Below, in pieces: positions 1 through 6,347 of a DNA stretch of 20,190 bases. This DNA is from Mycobacterium sp. (GTDB lineage Bacteria > Actinomycetota > Actinomycetes > Mycobacteriales > Mycobacteriaceae), in the NCBI GenBank assembly GCA_025965815.1, contig JAOPWF010000740.1, positions 1-20,190 of the forward strand, given 5' to 3'. Below the pieces are notes generated by a model. That model was given only the letters and a program-made list of their open reading frames with translations. It made no database searches and was not told where the DNA came from. Each line of letters starts with the position of its first letter. Positions within the stretch are counted from its first letter, which is position 1. Made by a program: the position numbers and the translations under genes.

Positions 1-1
1 C

Positions 2-589
2 ATCCTGGCGCCACGGTCCCGCTATGACGAAGTCGTGGAGAAGCTGGCGGGCGCGGTCTCGGCGATGCCGGTCGGGCTGCCCGACGATCCGACCGCCGCG
101 ATCGGCCCGCTGATCTCGGAGAAGCAGCGTGAGCGCGTCGAGGTTAACATCAAGAAGGGCGTCGAGGCGGGCGCGCGCCTGGTCACCGGGGGCGGCCGCC
201 CCGAAGGCCTGGACGGTGGCTGGTTCGTGGAGCCGACTGTGTTCGCCGACGTGGACAACTCGATGACGATCGCGCAGGAGGAGATCTTCGGCCCGGTGCT
301 CGCGGTCATTCCCTACGACACCGAGGAGGACGCGATCCGCATCGCCAACGACTCGGTGTACGGCCTGGCGGGCAGCGTGTGGACCAACGATTTTCCGAAG
401 GCGATGGAGATCGCGGCGAAGATCCGCACAGGTACCTATGCCGTCAACATGTACGCGTTCGATCCGGGCGCGCCGTTCGGCGGATACAAGAACTCGGGCA
501 TCGGCCGCGAGAACGGCCCCGAGGGCATCGAGCAGTACTGCGAGGCCAAAAGCGTTCTGCTGCCGTTCGGTTACACGCCCGAAAGCTGA
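2..589 (+). CDS. Aldehyde dehydrogenase, C-terminal part (cut by window start)
   Basis: This is the last 195 codons of an NAD(P)-dependent aldehyde dehydrogenase, which oxidises an aldehyde to the carboxylic acid. The open frame runs from base 2 with no need for an internal start, so the gene begins upstream. Visible family features are the conserved EEIFGPV segment, which contacts the cofactor ribose, and the C-terminal block FGGYKNSGIGRENG, which is typical of the family. The catalytic Cys block lies just before the window edge and cannot be checked. It ends with TGA at 587-589 and is followed by a hairpin at 603-660 that probably ends the transcript. In this setting it may oxidise an aldehyde intermediate of the surrounding catabolic pathway (inference). 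The family call is secure; the substrate is unknown. Confidence 0.93.
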   Translation: MLAPRSRYDEVVEKLAGAVSAMPVGLPDDPTAAIGPLISEKQRERVEVNIKKGVEAGARLVTGGGRPEGLDGGWFVEPTVFADVDNSMTIAQEEIFGPVLAVIPYDTEEDAIRIANDSVYGLAGSVWTNDFPKAMEIAAKIRTGTYAVNMYAFDPGAPFGGYKNSGIGRENGPEGIEQYCEAKSVLLPFGYTPES

Positions 590-602
590 TCACTACACGT
601 GG

Positions 603-660
603 CGAGCAGACGCAGAGTCGCGCGAAATGTTCTTCACGTGTGCGACTCTGCGTCTTCTCG
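603..660. terminator. Long inverted repeat, likely terminator / dispersed intergenic palindrome
   Basis: Arms 603-621 and 642-660 pair over 19 bp with one mismatch (14 bp perfect, 608-621 with 642-655), around a 20-nt loop. It lies 14 bp after the aldehyde dehydrogenase stop. There is no clean T tract, so intrinsic termination is probable rather than certain. The core GCGACTCTGCGTCT resembles palindromes I recall as recurring between genes in mycobacterial genomes; that recall is not verified here. Confidence 0.65.
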
Positions 661-743
661 GCGTAACTCCGTCACTGCCAGTTTCGCCGACCATGGTGTC
701 GGACGTCATCGGCAAGCGCGTTACTTCACACAGGAGGTACACC

Positions 744-965
744 ATGGCGGTATCAGTCGATTTGGACAAGTCGCTCGACAAGGACTACGAAGGCCAGTCG
801 CTCAAGGAGATCCTCGATGCCTCGCCTGCGGCGCTGGCCGGGGTGAGTGACTCTGACGCCGAGCAGCTGGCTGCGGCCTTCAACATCAAGACCGTCCGCC
901 AGTTGGGCGACAACAAGTTCTTTGCCGTCGCGGCCGCGCTGGTCGCGCTGGAGAACGCGGGTTAG
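744..965 (+). CDS. Small conserved HhH-like protein, 73 aa
   Basis: This short acidic protein has a good ribosome binding site (AGGAGG at 732-737, 6 nt before ATG 744). After a charged N-terminus (residues 1-20) there is a compact helical region containing ALAGVSDSDAEQLAAAF and IKTVRQLGDNKFF. That resembles helix-hairpin-helix-like modules in small bacterial proteins of unknown role. No signal peptide, membrane helix or catalytic motif is visible. Its stop overlaps the stop of the convergent MaoC gene by 4 bp (TTAG 962-965), so the two transcripts must run into each other. Third-position G/C bias and the strong RBS support a real gene. Function is unknown; nucleic-acid or protein binding would be a guess from the fold resemblance. 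Confidence 0.85.
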   Translation: MAVSVDLDKSLDKDYEGQSLKEILDASPAALAGVSDSDAEQLAAAFNIKTVRQLGDNKFFAVAAALVALENAG

Positions 966-1420
966 AAGATGATGCGGACAATTAGGTCGGCCACCGCGGC
1001 CGGCTTGGTCGACCCATCGATCTCCACGGTGTGCCGCACGGTCATGTTGACCGTGTTGTCATCCACCTTCGCCGCGTCGACGAGTTCGGAGCGCACCCGC
1101 ACGCGGCTACCCACCGGCACCGCAGCGATGAACCGGACCTTGTTGAGTCCGTAATTGATGGCCAGTCTGGCCTTTTCGACCCGGAAGTTGTCCTTGCTCA
1201 GCGCCGGGATCAGTGACAGCGTCAGGAAGCCGTGCGCAATCGGTGCGCCGTAAGGGCTTTCGGCCTTGGCGCGGTCGACATCGACATGGATCCACTGATG
1301 ATCCTCGGTGACGTTGGCGAATGCGTCGATACGCTTCTGGTCGATCTCTTTCCACTCGCTGACGCCGAGTTCCTGGCCGACCGCAGCCACGGCCTCGTCG
1401 ATGGACCCGATCACCTTCAT
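962..1420 (-). CDS. MaoC-like (R)-specific enoyl-CoA hydratase
   Basis: A 152-aa single hot-dog-fold MaoC dehydratase, expected to add water to a trans-2-enoyl-CoA to give the (R)-3-hydroxyacyl-CoA. The hydratase motif is present: D40 and H45 in EDHQWIHVD, then AHGFLTLSLIP and the AINYGLNKVRF strand. From memory it closely resembles M. tuberculosis Rv0130 (HtdZ), whose catalytic pair is D40/H45; that numbering is matched exactly if translation begins at the ATG at 1420. This ATG has AGGAAGG upstream at about 8-nt spacing, whereas the GTG three codons earlier (1429) sits directly against that RBS, so 1420 is preferred. The gene is divergent from the thiolase gene across a short promoter region with a strong inverted repeat, so both could share regulation. 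It converges with the HhH-like gene. Confidence 0.93.
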   Translation of the reverse strand: MKVIGSIDEAVAAVGQELGVSEWKEIDQKRIDAFANVTEDHQWIHVDVDRAKAESPYGAPIAHGFLTLSLIPALSKDNFRVEKARLAINYGLNKVRFIAAVPVGSRVRVRSELVDAAKVDDNTVNMTVRHTVEIDGSTKPAAVADLIVRIIF

Positions 1421-1453
1421 TTGGCTCACCTTCCTATGCGCCCCAGACGGGCA

Positions 1454-1477
1454 ATACCGCTATCTGTATAACGGTAT
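1454..1477. promoter_or_regulatory. Operator-like inverted repeat in divergent promoter
   Basis: Arms ATACCGCTAT (1454-1463) and ATAACGGTAT (1468-1477) are inverted with 9 of 10 positions matching and a 4-nt spacer. The site is in the only AT-rich patch between the divergent MaoC and thiolase genes and overlaps a TATAGA-like -10 element. The symmetry and size suit a TetR-family or similar dimeric repressor. Which regulator binds is unknown. Confidence 0.6.
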
Positions 1478-1534
1478 AGACTGACCGGCGTCGCACTCCG
1501 CCACCCGGGCGTACAGACAATCATTGGGAGAGAG

Positions 1535-2725
1535 ATGGCCGCAACCAAGAAGGCCGCGGTGATCGTTGCCGCGGCACGCACCGCTATCGGGACATCCCGC
1601 AAGGGCACGCTGGCGAACATGCCGGCGATCGAGCTGGCCAAGCCCGTGGTTGCAGCGGTCGTCGACCGGTCCGGCCTGGACGCCGCCGACTTCGACGACT
1701 TCATCCTGGCCGAGAGCCTGCAGGGCGGCGGCGACAGCGCGCGCTACATCGCGGTAGACCTGGGCCTCACCGACATCCCCGGGATGGCCGTGAACCGCCA
1801 GTGCGCGTCGAGCCTTTCGGCCATCGCCGTCGGCGCGGGGCAGATCGCGGCGGGCATGAGCCGCGCCATCCTCGCGGGCGGCATGGAGTCCTGTTCCACC
1901 ACACCGCTATTGCGCAAGCGCAAGCCGTTCACCACCGGCAAGGCGCCCGAGGACTACCAGGACCCGTGGTTCCCGCTGTCGCATCCGCCCACCGAGGACG
2001 CCCCGGCGCTGGACATGTCCATCACCGTCGCGCACAACTGCAACATCCAGTACGGCATCACCCGCGAAGACCAGGACGCGTGGGCGCTGCGCAGTCATCA
2101 GCGGGCGATCAAGGCCATCGACGCCGGGTCGTTCGCCGACGAGATCGTCCCGATCCAGGTGCCTCAGCCCGACGGCAGCACCATGACGTTCGCCGAGGAC
2201 GAGCACCCCCGCCGCGGTACCACCACGGACACCCTGGCCGGCCTGAAGGTGCTGCACCCCGAGATCGAGGGCTTCAGCGTCACGGCGGGCAACTCGTCCG
2301 GGATCAACGACGCGGCCGCGGTGGTCGCGCTGGCGTCACCGGACACCCAGGACAACGTGCTGGCCAGCGTGCTGTCCTGGACCTCGGTCGGGGTGGCGCC
2401 GAACCGCACCGGCAGCGGTCCGATCACCGCGATCCCCAAGGCACTGGAGCTGGCCGGACGCAAAATCGAGGACGTCGCGCTCTTCGAGATCAACGAGGCG
2501 TTCGCCGCCCAGGCTGTGGCGTGCTCGCGCGAACTCGGTCTGGACGAGGAGATCGTCAACGTCTACGGCTCCGGCATCAGCCTGGGTCACCCCATCGCGG
2601 CAACCGGCGCCCGGATGATCACCTCCGCCATCTACGAACTGCGCCGCCGCGGCGGCGGCATCGGGGTGCTGTCCATGTGCGCCGGCGGCGGCATGGGTGC
2701 AGCCATGGTCATCGAGGTGGCCTGA
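1535..2725 (+). CDS. Thiolase (acetyl-CoA acetyltransferase / 3-ketoacyl-CoA thiolase)
   Basis: A full-length 396-aa thiolase of the biosynthetic/degradative type, expected to cleave a 3-ketoacyl-CoA with CoA or run the reverse condensation. All catalytic elements are visible: nucleophile C90 in NRQCASSLSA, the NEAFAAQ block, H352 in GHPIAATGAR, and C382 in CAGGGMG. It starts at ATG 1535 after GGGAGAGAG. The next gene, a DUF35 OB-fold protein, begins 1 nt after the TGA, so the two are cotranscribed and probably form a complex, as thiolase-fold/DUF35 pairs do in steroid catabolism and in archaea (established for those families; inferred here). The upstream inverted repeat at 1454-1477 is a candidate control site. 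The substrate is not identifiable. Confidence 0.95.
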   Translation: MAATKKAAVIVAAARTAIGTSRKGTLANMPAIELAKPVVAAVVDRSGLDAADFDDFILAESLQGGGDSARYIAVDLGLTDIPGMAVNRQCASSLSAIAVGAGQIAAGMSRAILAGGMESCSTTPLLRKRKPFTTGKAPEDYQDPWFPLSHPPTEDAPALDMSITVAHNCNIQYGITREDQDAWALRSHQRAIKAIDAGSFADEIVPIQVPQPDGSTMTFAEDEHPRRGTTTDTLAGLKVLHPEIEGFSVTAGNSSGINDAAAVVALASPDTQDNVLASVLSWTSVGVAPNRTGSGPITAIPKALELAGRKIEDVALFEINEAFAAQAVACSRELGLDEEIVNVYGSGISLGHPIAATGARMITSAIYELRRRGGGIGVLSMCAGGGMGAAMVIEVA

Positions 2726-2726
2726 C

Positions 2727-3140
2727 ATGCCTGAACTGATCGCGGAGAACCTGTTCCGGGTCGACGGCGACCGTGCCGTGCTGCTCGCATCGCGCCGCCG
2801 CTCCTCCGGGGCGGTCAAGTTCCCCGCCGAGCGCCCCGAATTGTTCGACGGGACAGACGATCTGGAATCGATCGAATTGTCCACCGAGGGAACGCTGTAC
2901 ACCTTCACTACCCAGGAGTACGCGCCGCCGCTGCCCTACAAGGGCGACCGCAAGGAGGGCTTCAAGCCCTACGTGGTCGGCTTCGTCGAACTGCCCGAGG
3001 GTGTGCTGGTGGAGACGCTCGTCATCGGCGCGCAAGCCGGTGAGCTGCGGATCGGTCAGAAGCTGGTCTCGACCACGACGGAGCTGAACAACACCGTCGA
3101 CGGCAACACGTACACGACCTTCGCCTTCACCCCCGCATGA
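2727..3140 (+). CDS. DUF35-type OB-fold protein lacking zinc-ribbon cysteines
   Basis: A 137-aa protein of the DUF35/OB-fold acyl-CoA-associated family. ATG 2727 lies 1 nt after the thiolase stop, indicating translational coupling. The OB-fold part is recognisable: FTTQEYAPPLPYKG, then VGFVELPEGVLVETLVIG and the GELRIGQKL strand. The N-terminal section SSGAVKFPAERPELF aligns with the usual rubredoxin-like ribbon (CxxCG...FP...CxxC), but every cysteine is absent; there is no Cys in the whole protein. Partner DUF35 proteins usually stabilise, or supply an acyl-CoA tunnel to, a thiolase or aldolase, so the likely job is as subunit of the upstream thiolase (inference). The missing zinc site suggests a divergent, metal-free subgroup. 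Confidence 0.85.
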   Translation: MPELIAENLFRVDGDRAVLLASRRRSSGAVKFPAERPELFDGTDDLESIELSTEGTLYTFTTQEYAPPLPYKGDRKEGFKPYVVGFVELPEGVLVETLVIGAQAGELRIGQKLVSTTTELNNTVDGNTYTTFAFTPA

Positions 3141-3381
3141 CCGCCGATCAGAAGCCGGGTGTCCACCCCTCGGTATTATGTAATAACCAATAATCAGGAC
3201 CCATGCGGCCAGTGTCTCGCCTGATCATTGCAGATCGATCCCCTGAGTTATATGCTCGATTGCATATTCCTGGGCCGGCAGGTCGCACTGGCTCCCCTCG
3301 CAGATCCGTCATCAACGCGCTGCCTGATGCCGGGCACTTACGGCGCCACCAGCACCAAGCGGGGCCGCGACACGACACAAA
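3141..3381. promoter_or_regulatory. Promoter region of the first TetR gene with two AT-rich inverted repeats
   Basis: This gene-free stretch carries AT-rich islands in a GC-rich background. At 3174-3185 is TATTA-TG-TAATA (5-bp perfect arms). At 3250-3267 is ATATGC-N6-GCATAT (6-bp perfect arms). Either could be an autoregulatory operator for the TetR gene that follows. Another frame inside 3327-3380 encodes a plausible TetR N-terminal arm (see findings). A 5-bp GC hairpin at about 3158-3170 may be a weak terminator for the thiolase-DUF35 transcript. Confidence 0.5.
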
Positions 3382-3963
3382 ATGCTGGTCAGTGCCGCCG
3401 AAGTGCTGCGGGAGCGGGGCGCTGCGGGTGTGACCATCGACGAAGTGCTCGCCCGCAGTGGGGCGCCGCGCGGCTCGGTGTACCACCACTTTCCCGAGGG
3501 CAGGAACCAGCTCCTCACCGAGGCGCTGCAGTACGCCGGCGATGCCATCACCGCCACGATCGACGACGCGGCCGACCGCGGAGCCATGTACCTGTTGAAC
3601 CAGTTCGTCCGGCTCTGGGAGCGCCTGCTCGCCGAGAGCGACTTCTCCGCCGGCTGCCCGGTGGTGGCCGCTGCAATCGGCTCAGCGGACGACGAGCCGC
3701 GACTGACCGCCGTCGCCGGTGAGATTTTCGGTCGCTGGCGCCATGCGCTGACCCGGGCGTTCGTCGCCGACGGCTTCGAGGCTGCCGATGCGGAATCGCT
3801 GGCCAACATGTCGATCGCCTCGCTCGAAGGCGCCGTCGTGCTGTGTCGTTCCACCCGAACTGCCGGACCCCTGCGCGATGTCGCTCAGCAGATCCAATTC
3901 CTAGTCAAGGCAAGGGAATTCACCCGGATGAACGGCGTGCCGAACATTCACCCCACGCGTTAG
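3382..3963 (+). CDS. TetR-family regulator (LmrA/YxaF-like C-terminus), N-terminus possibly frameshifted
   Basis: A 193-aa TetR-family repressor. The N-terminal helix-turn-helix is clear: SAAEVLRERGAAGVTIDEV then RSGAPRGSVYHHFPEG at residues 4-41. The C-terminal ligand domain contains FSAGCPVVAAA and SIASLEGAVVLCRSTR, typical of the LmrA/YxaF group. ATG 3382 is the only usable start in this frame, because TGA at 3325 closes it and no ATG/GTG/TTG lies between. There is no good RBS, and the protein begins inside helix 1 without the usual basic arm. Such an arm is encoded in the neighbouring frame just upstream, so a one-base insertion in AAAA at 3379-3382 is possible. It may regulate the thiolase operon or a neighbour. 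Its stop overlaps the convergent TetR stop by 4 bp. Confidence 0.85.
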   Translation: MLVSAAEVLRERGAAGVTIDEVLARSGAPRGSVYHHFPEGRNQLLTEALQYAGDAITATIDDAADRGAMYLLNQFVRLWERLLAESDFSAGCPVVAAAIGSADDEPRLTAVAGEIFGRWRHALTRAFVADGFEAADAESLANMSIASLEGAVVLCRSTRTAGPLRDVAQQIQFLVKAREFTRMNGVPNIHPTR

Positions 3964-4577
3964 CCGGCGGTGATCATGTCGAAGAGCATCTCCGCGACCA
4001 CCGCCATCACCTCATCCCGGTCGACCGAGACCGCCTGCGTCTGAACCGAGTACCAGGACCGCTCCAGCAACGCCATCGCCACCGCGCCGACGACTTCGGG
4101 CGACTGACTGTGCTGGCGGCGGCCGGTGATCGCCTGGCCGAGGGTCCATGCCGCACGGGTCACCATGCGATCCCGTGACCGCCGGAACGCGTCGTCCGTC
4201 GGCGCCGAATGCGCCGAGGCCACCACGAACGCGCCGTGCCGATCCATGTGATCGAAGTAGTGCCCGACCCAGGCCAGCACGTCGTCCCGCGAGCACACCG
4301 CTGGGAACCGGTCCCATTCGGCCAGCACGTCGAGCAGGTCGTGGTAGACGGTCTCGCCGATGACGTTGAAGACCTCGCGCTTGTCCTTGAAGTAGGTGTA
4401 GAAGCCGGCCCGTGAGATGCCGCACGCCGCGGTAATCGCGTTGATCGGCGTGCCGGCGTAGCCGCGGTCGAGGAACAGCCGGCGGCTGGCCTCCAGGATC
4501 GCCGCCCGCGTCCGCTCGCCGCGGGTGTCCGCGAACGCCACGCCGTCGGCAGGGCGCGCCCCGCTAGTCAGGGTCAT
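3960..4577 (-). CDS. TetR-family regulator, divergent from amidohydrolase
   Basis: A 205-aa TetR-family repressor. The DNA-binding domain spans about residues 17-65: RAAILEASRRLFLDRGYAGT, ITAACGISRAGFYTYFKDK. The C-terminal half is a variable ligand-binding domain containing HYFDHMDRHGAFV. The frame is open for 12 more codons upstream, but ATG 4577 is chosen because the extra stretch contains the operator and promoter (TATACA-like -10 on this strand). This would give a very short leader. Two related inverted repeats (4590-4607 and 4670-4687) lie between it and the amidohydrolase, so autoregulation plus control of the amidohydrolase is the simplest model (inference). It converges with the other TetR gene with a TTAG overlap. 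Confidence 0.92.
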   Translation of the reverse strand: MTLTSGARPADGVAFADTRGERTRAAILEASRRLFLDRGYAGTPINAITAACGISRAGFYTYFKDKREVFNVIGETVYHDLLDVLAEWDRFPAVCSRDDVLAWVGHYFDHMDRHGAFVVASAHSAPTDDAFRRSRDRMVTRAAWTLGQAITGRRQHSQSPEVVGAVAMALLERSWYSVQTQAVSVDRDEVMAVVAEMLFDMITAG

Positions 4578-4589
4578 GGCGCGACTGTA

Positions 4590-4607
4590 TATGACAGTTA
4601 CGTCAAG
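4590..4607. promoter_or_regulatory. TetR operator copy 1 (proximal to regulator)
   Basis: On the minus strand this reads CTTGACGTAACTGTCATA. It shares CTTGAC-N4-CTGTCA with copy 2 at 4670-4687. TGAC/GTCA half-sites face each other. It sits 13 bp upstream of the regulator ATG and overlaps its likely -10 region, as expected of an autorepression site. Confidence 0.65.
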
Positions 4608-4669
4608 AAGCAATCACTGCAGTTCAACGGCATCATGAACGCCGATCATACCGGCATGAACCGACGCTA

Positions 4670-4687
4670 CTTGACACTTCTGTCAAG
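4670..4687. promoter_or_regulatory. TetR operator copy 2 (proximal to amidohydrolase), overlapping -35
   Basis: CTTGACACTTCTGTCAAG is a perfect 7-bp inverted repeat with a 4-nt spacer. It contains a consensus -35 hexamer TTGACA (4671-4676) pointing toward the amidohydrolase, whose ATG is 65 bp further on. Repressor binding here would block that promoter. Confidence 0.72.
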
Positions 4688-4752
4688 TTTTGCCAAGCTC
4701 AGTGGCGACGACGTCGAGGTCCGTTCTGCTGGACCCGGGAAGGAAGGCGACG

Positions 4753-5988
4753 ATGACGCAGTTCACGGAGGCACCGATCTTCGATGCCGATCAGCACATG
4801 TACGAGACGCCCGAGGCGCTGACCAAGTACCTGCCGGAGCAGTTCAAGCAGGCCGTGCAGTTCGTCTCGGTGGGCAAGCGCACCCGCATTGCGATCCTGA
4901 ACAAGATCACGGATTACATCCCGAACCCGACGTTCGAGCGGGTCGCCGCGCCGGGCGCGCACGAGAAGTTCTACTCCGGCCAGAACATCGAGGGCCTGAC
5001 GCTGCGCGAGATGACCGGCAAGGCCATCGACGCGCCACCGGCATCCCGTAACCCGGTGGACCGGATCAAGGAACTGGACCGTCAGGGCGTGCAGGAATGC
5101 CTGGTCTACCCGACGCTGGCCAACCTGGTGGAGCACTCCGCCGCCGAGGATCCCGACCTCACCGTGGCGATGATCCACGCGCTCAATCAGTGGATGCTCG
5201 AGACCTGGAACTTCGTCTACGAAGACCGGCTGTTCATGACGCCCGTGATCACGCTCGGCATCGTCGAGGAGGCCCAACGTGAGCTGCAGTACCTGCTGGA
5301 GAACGGCGCCAAGGTCGCACTGATCAAGCCGGCCCCCGTCAAGGGCTACAAGGGCTGGCGCTCACCGGCGCTGCCCGAGTTCGATCCCTTCTGGCGCGAC
5401 GTCGAAGCCGCCGGTCTGCCGATCGTGCTGCACGCCAGCCAACCGCCGCTCGATGAGTACATCAACAAGTGGGAACCGCCGAACACCAACAACTTCATGG
5501 AGATGAGCAGCTTCCGCTGGCTGGTGCTGGGCCATCGCGAGATCGCCGACATGCTCTCCAGCCTGATCTGTCACGGCACACTCACCCGGTTCCCGAAGCT
5601 GCGGATCGCCAGCGTGGAGAACGGCAGCGCCTGGATCCACCCGCTGTTCCATGACCTGGAAGACGTGTACAAGAAGATGCCGCAGAACTTCCCCGAGCAT
5701 CCGCTCGACGTGTTCCGGCGAAACGTCTGGGTCAGCCCGTTCTGGGAGGGCTCGGTCGCCGATGTTGTGCAGACCGTCGGCTGGGACAAGGTGATGTTCG
5801 GCTCGGACTACCCGCACCCCGAAGGTCTGGAAGAGCCCAAGGGCTTCTTCCGTTACGCCGAGGGCATGGACGAGCGACGCACCTACGACTTCATGGGTGA
5901 CAACGCCCGCCGGTTCATGGGGCTGCCGATCCGCAACCCCAACCCGGACGCCGTCAAGCCGCCGGTGCTGGAAACCGCAGGCGCGTAG
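4753..5988 (+). CDS. Amidohydrolase family 2 (metal-dependent hydrolase/decarboxylase)
   Basis: A 411-aa TIM-barrel metalloenzyme of the amidohydrolase-2 (ACMSD-like) family, whose members hydrolyse C-N/C-O bonds or decarboxylate. Likely metal ligands are visible: D13-x-H15 in FDADQHMYE, H227 in VLHASQPP, and D352 in FGSDYPHPEG. The start at ATG 4753 has AGGAAGG 5 nt upstream; the frame is open back to a TTG at 4690, but that overlaps the promoter side. It is divergently transcribed from a TetR gene and probably controlled by it through the sites at 4590 and 4670. A second family member is encoded at 19317, with the same D13-x-H15 spacing. The substrate is unknown; a ring-cleavage product or cyclic acid is possible given the neighbours (inference). 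Confidence 0.93.
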   Translation: MTQFTEAPIFDADQHMYETPEALTKYLPEQFKQAVQFVSVGKRTRIAILNKITDYIPNPTFERVAAPGAHEKFYSGQNIEGLTLREMTGKAIDAPPASRNPVDRIKELDRQGVQECLVYPTLANLVEHSAAEDPDLTVAMIHALNQWMLETWNFVYEDRLFMTPVITLGIVEEAQRELQYLLENGAKVALIKPAPVKGYKGWRSPALPEFDPFWRDVEAAGLPIVLHASQPPLDEYINKWEPPNTNNFMEMSSFRWLVLGHREIADMLSSLICHGTLTRFPKLRIASVENGSAWIHPLFHDLEDVYKKMPQNFPEHPLDVFRRNVWVSPFWEGSVADVVQTVGWDKVMFGSDYPHPEGLEEPKGFFRYAEGMDERRTYDFMGDNARRFMGLPIRNPNPDAVKPPVLETAGA

Positions 5989-5995
5989 GCGGATA

Positions 5996-6034
5996 CGCAG
6001 AACGACCCGAGCGCAGGCTCGGGCCGTTCTTGCG
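5996..6034. terminator. Bidirectional hairpin terminator between convergent genes
   Basis: The stem GAACGACCCGAGC (6000-6012) pairs with GCTCGGGCCGTTC (6017-6029) at 12 of 13 positions around a GCAG loop. It can extend outward with one bulge to about 5996-6034. It begins 8 bp after the amidohydrolase stop and 14 bp before the stop of the opposing ligase gene, so it can serve both transcripts. TTCTTGC follows on the plus side. Confidence 0.88.
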
Positions 6035-6047
6035 TCGGTGCTTAGTC

Positions 6048-6347
6048 TTAGTCGCTGGCGGGCAGCGGCTTGGCCTCCTTGAGGCTCAGCGCGGTGTCGC
6101 CGATGCTCAGCGAGCCGGCGCCGGCCTTGGTCACCAGGACCTCTGCCCCGCCGTCGTCGACGTAGCGCTTGCCCATCACGGAGCCGTCGGCGAAGGCCGG
6201 GTCGACGTCGCCGCCGGTGCGCTCGCCTCCCATCGGGACCATCGGGGTGCCGCCACAGCGCAGGTCGTCGAGCCTGTCGGCGGTCTTCACCACGATGACC
6301 TGGGTGTCGCACACCTGGCTCTGCAGGCGGGTGCCGTTCTTGATCAT
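6048..6347 (-). CDS. Possible independently translated 99-aa protein nested in the ligase frame
   Basis: The last 99 codons of the ligase frame begin with ATG 6347, preceded by GGAAGG at about 6-nt spacing, which looks like a genuine ribosome binding site. The protein has cysteines in QVCDTQVIVV and LRCGGTPMVP, then GSVMGKRYVD, LVTKAGAGSLSIGD and a C-terminal KEAKPLPASD. I recall short standalone hypothetical proteins of this type beside acyl-CoA ligases in other actinobacteria, so this may be a separate gene that has lost the stop codon between it and the ligase, or a real fusion with a second start. The two conserved Cys could bind metal or be redox active, but no function is known to me. 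Confidence 0.4.
   Translation of the reverse strand: MIKNGTRLQSQVCDTQVIVVKTADRLDDLRCGGTPMVPMGGERTGGDVDPAFADGSVMGKRYVDDGGAEVLVTKAGAGSLSIGDTALSLKEAKPLPASD

Noticed and set aside
1801..2739. 312-codon plus-strand frame inside the thiolase gene
   Set aside because: It is the +1 shadow of the thiolase, His/Arg-rich and without a ribosome binding site.
3158..3170. GGGTG/CACCC hairpin after the DUF35 gene as a firm terminator
   Set aside because: Only about 5 bp with a very tight loop and no T tract; mentioned only as a weak possibility.
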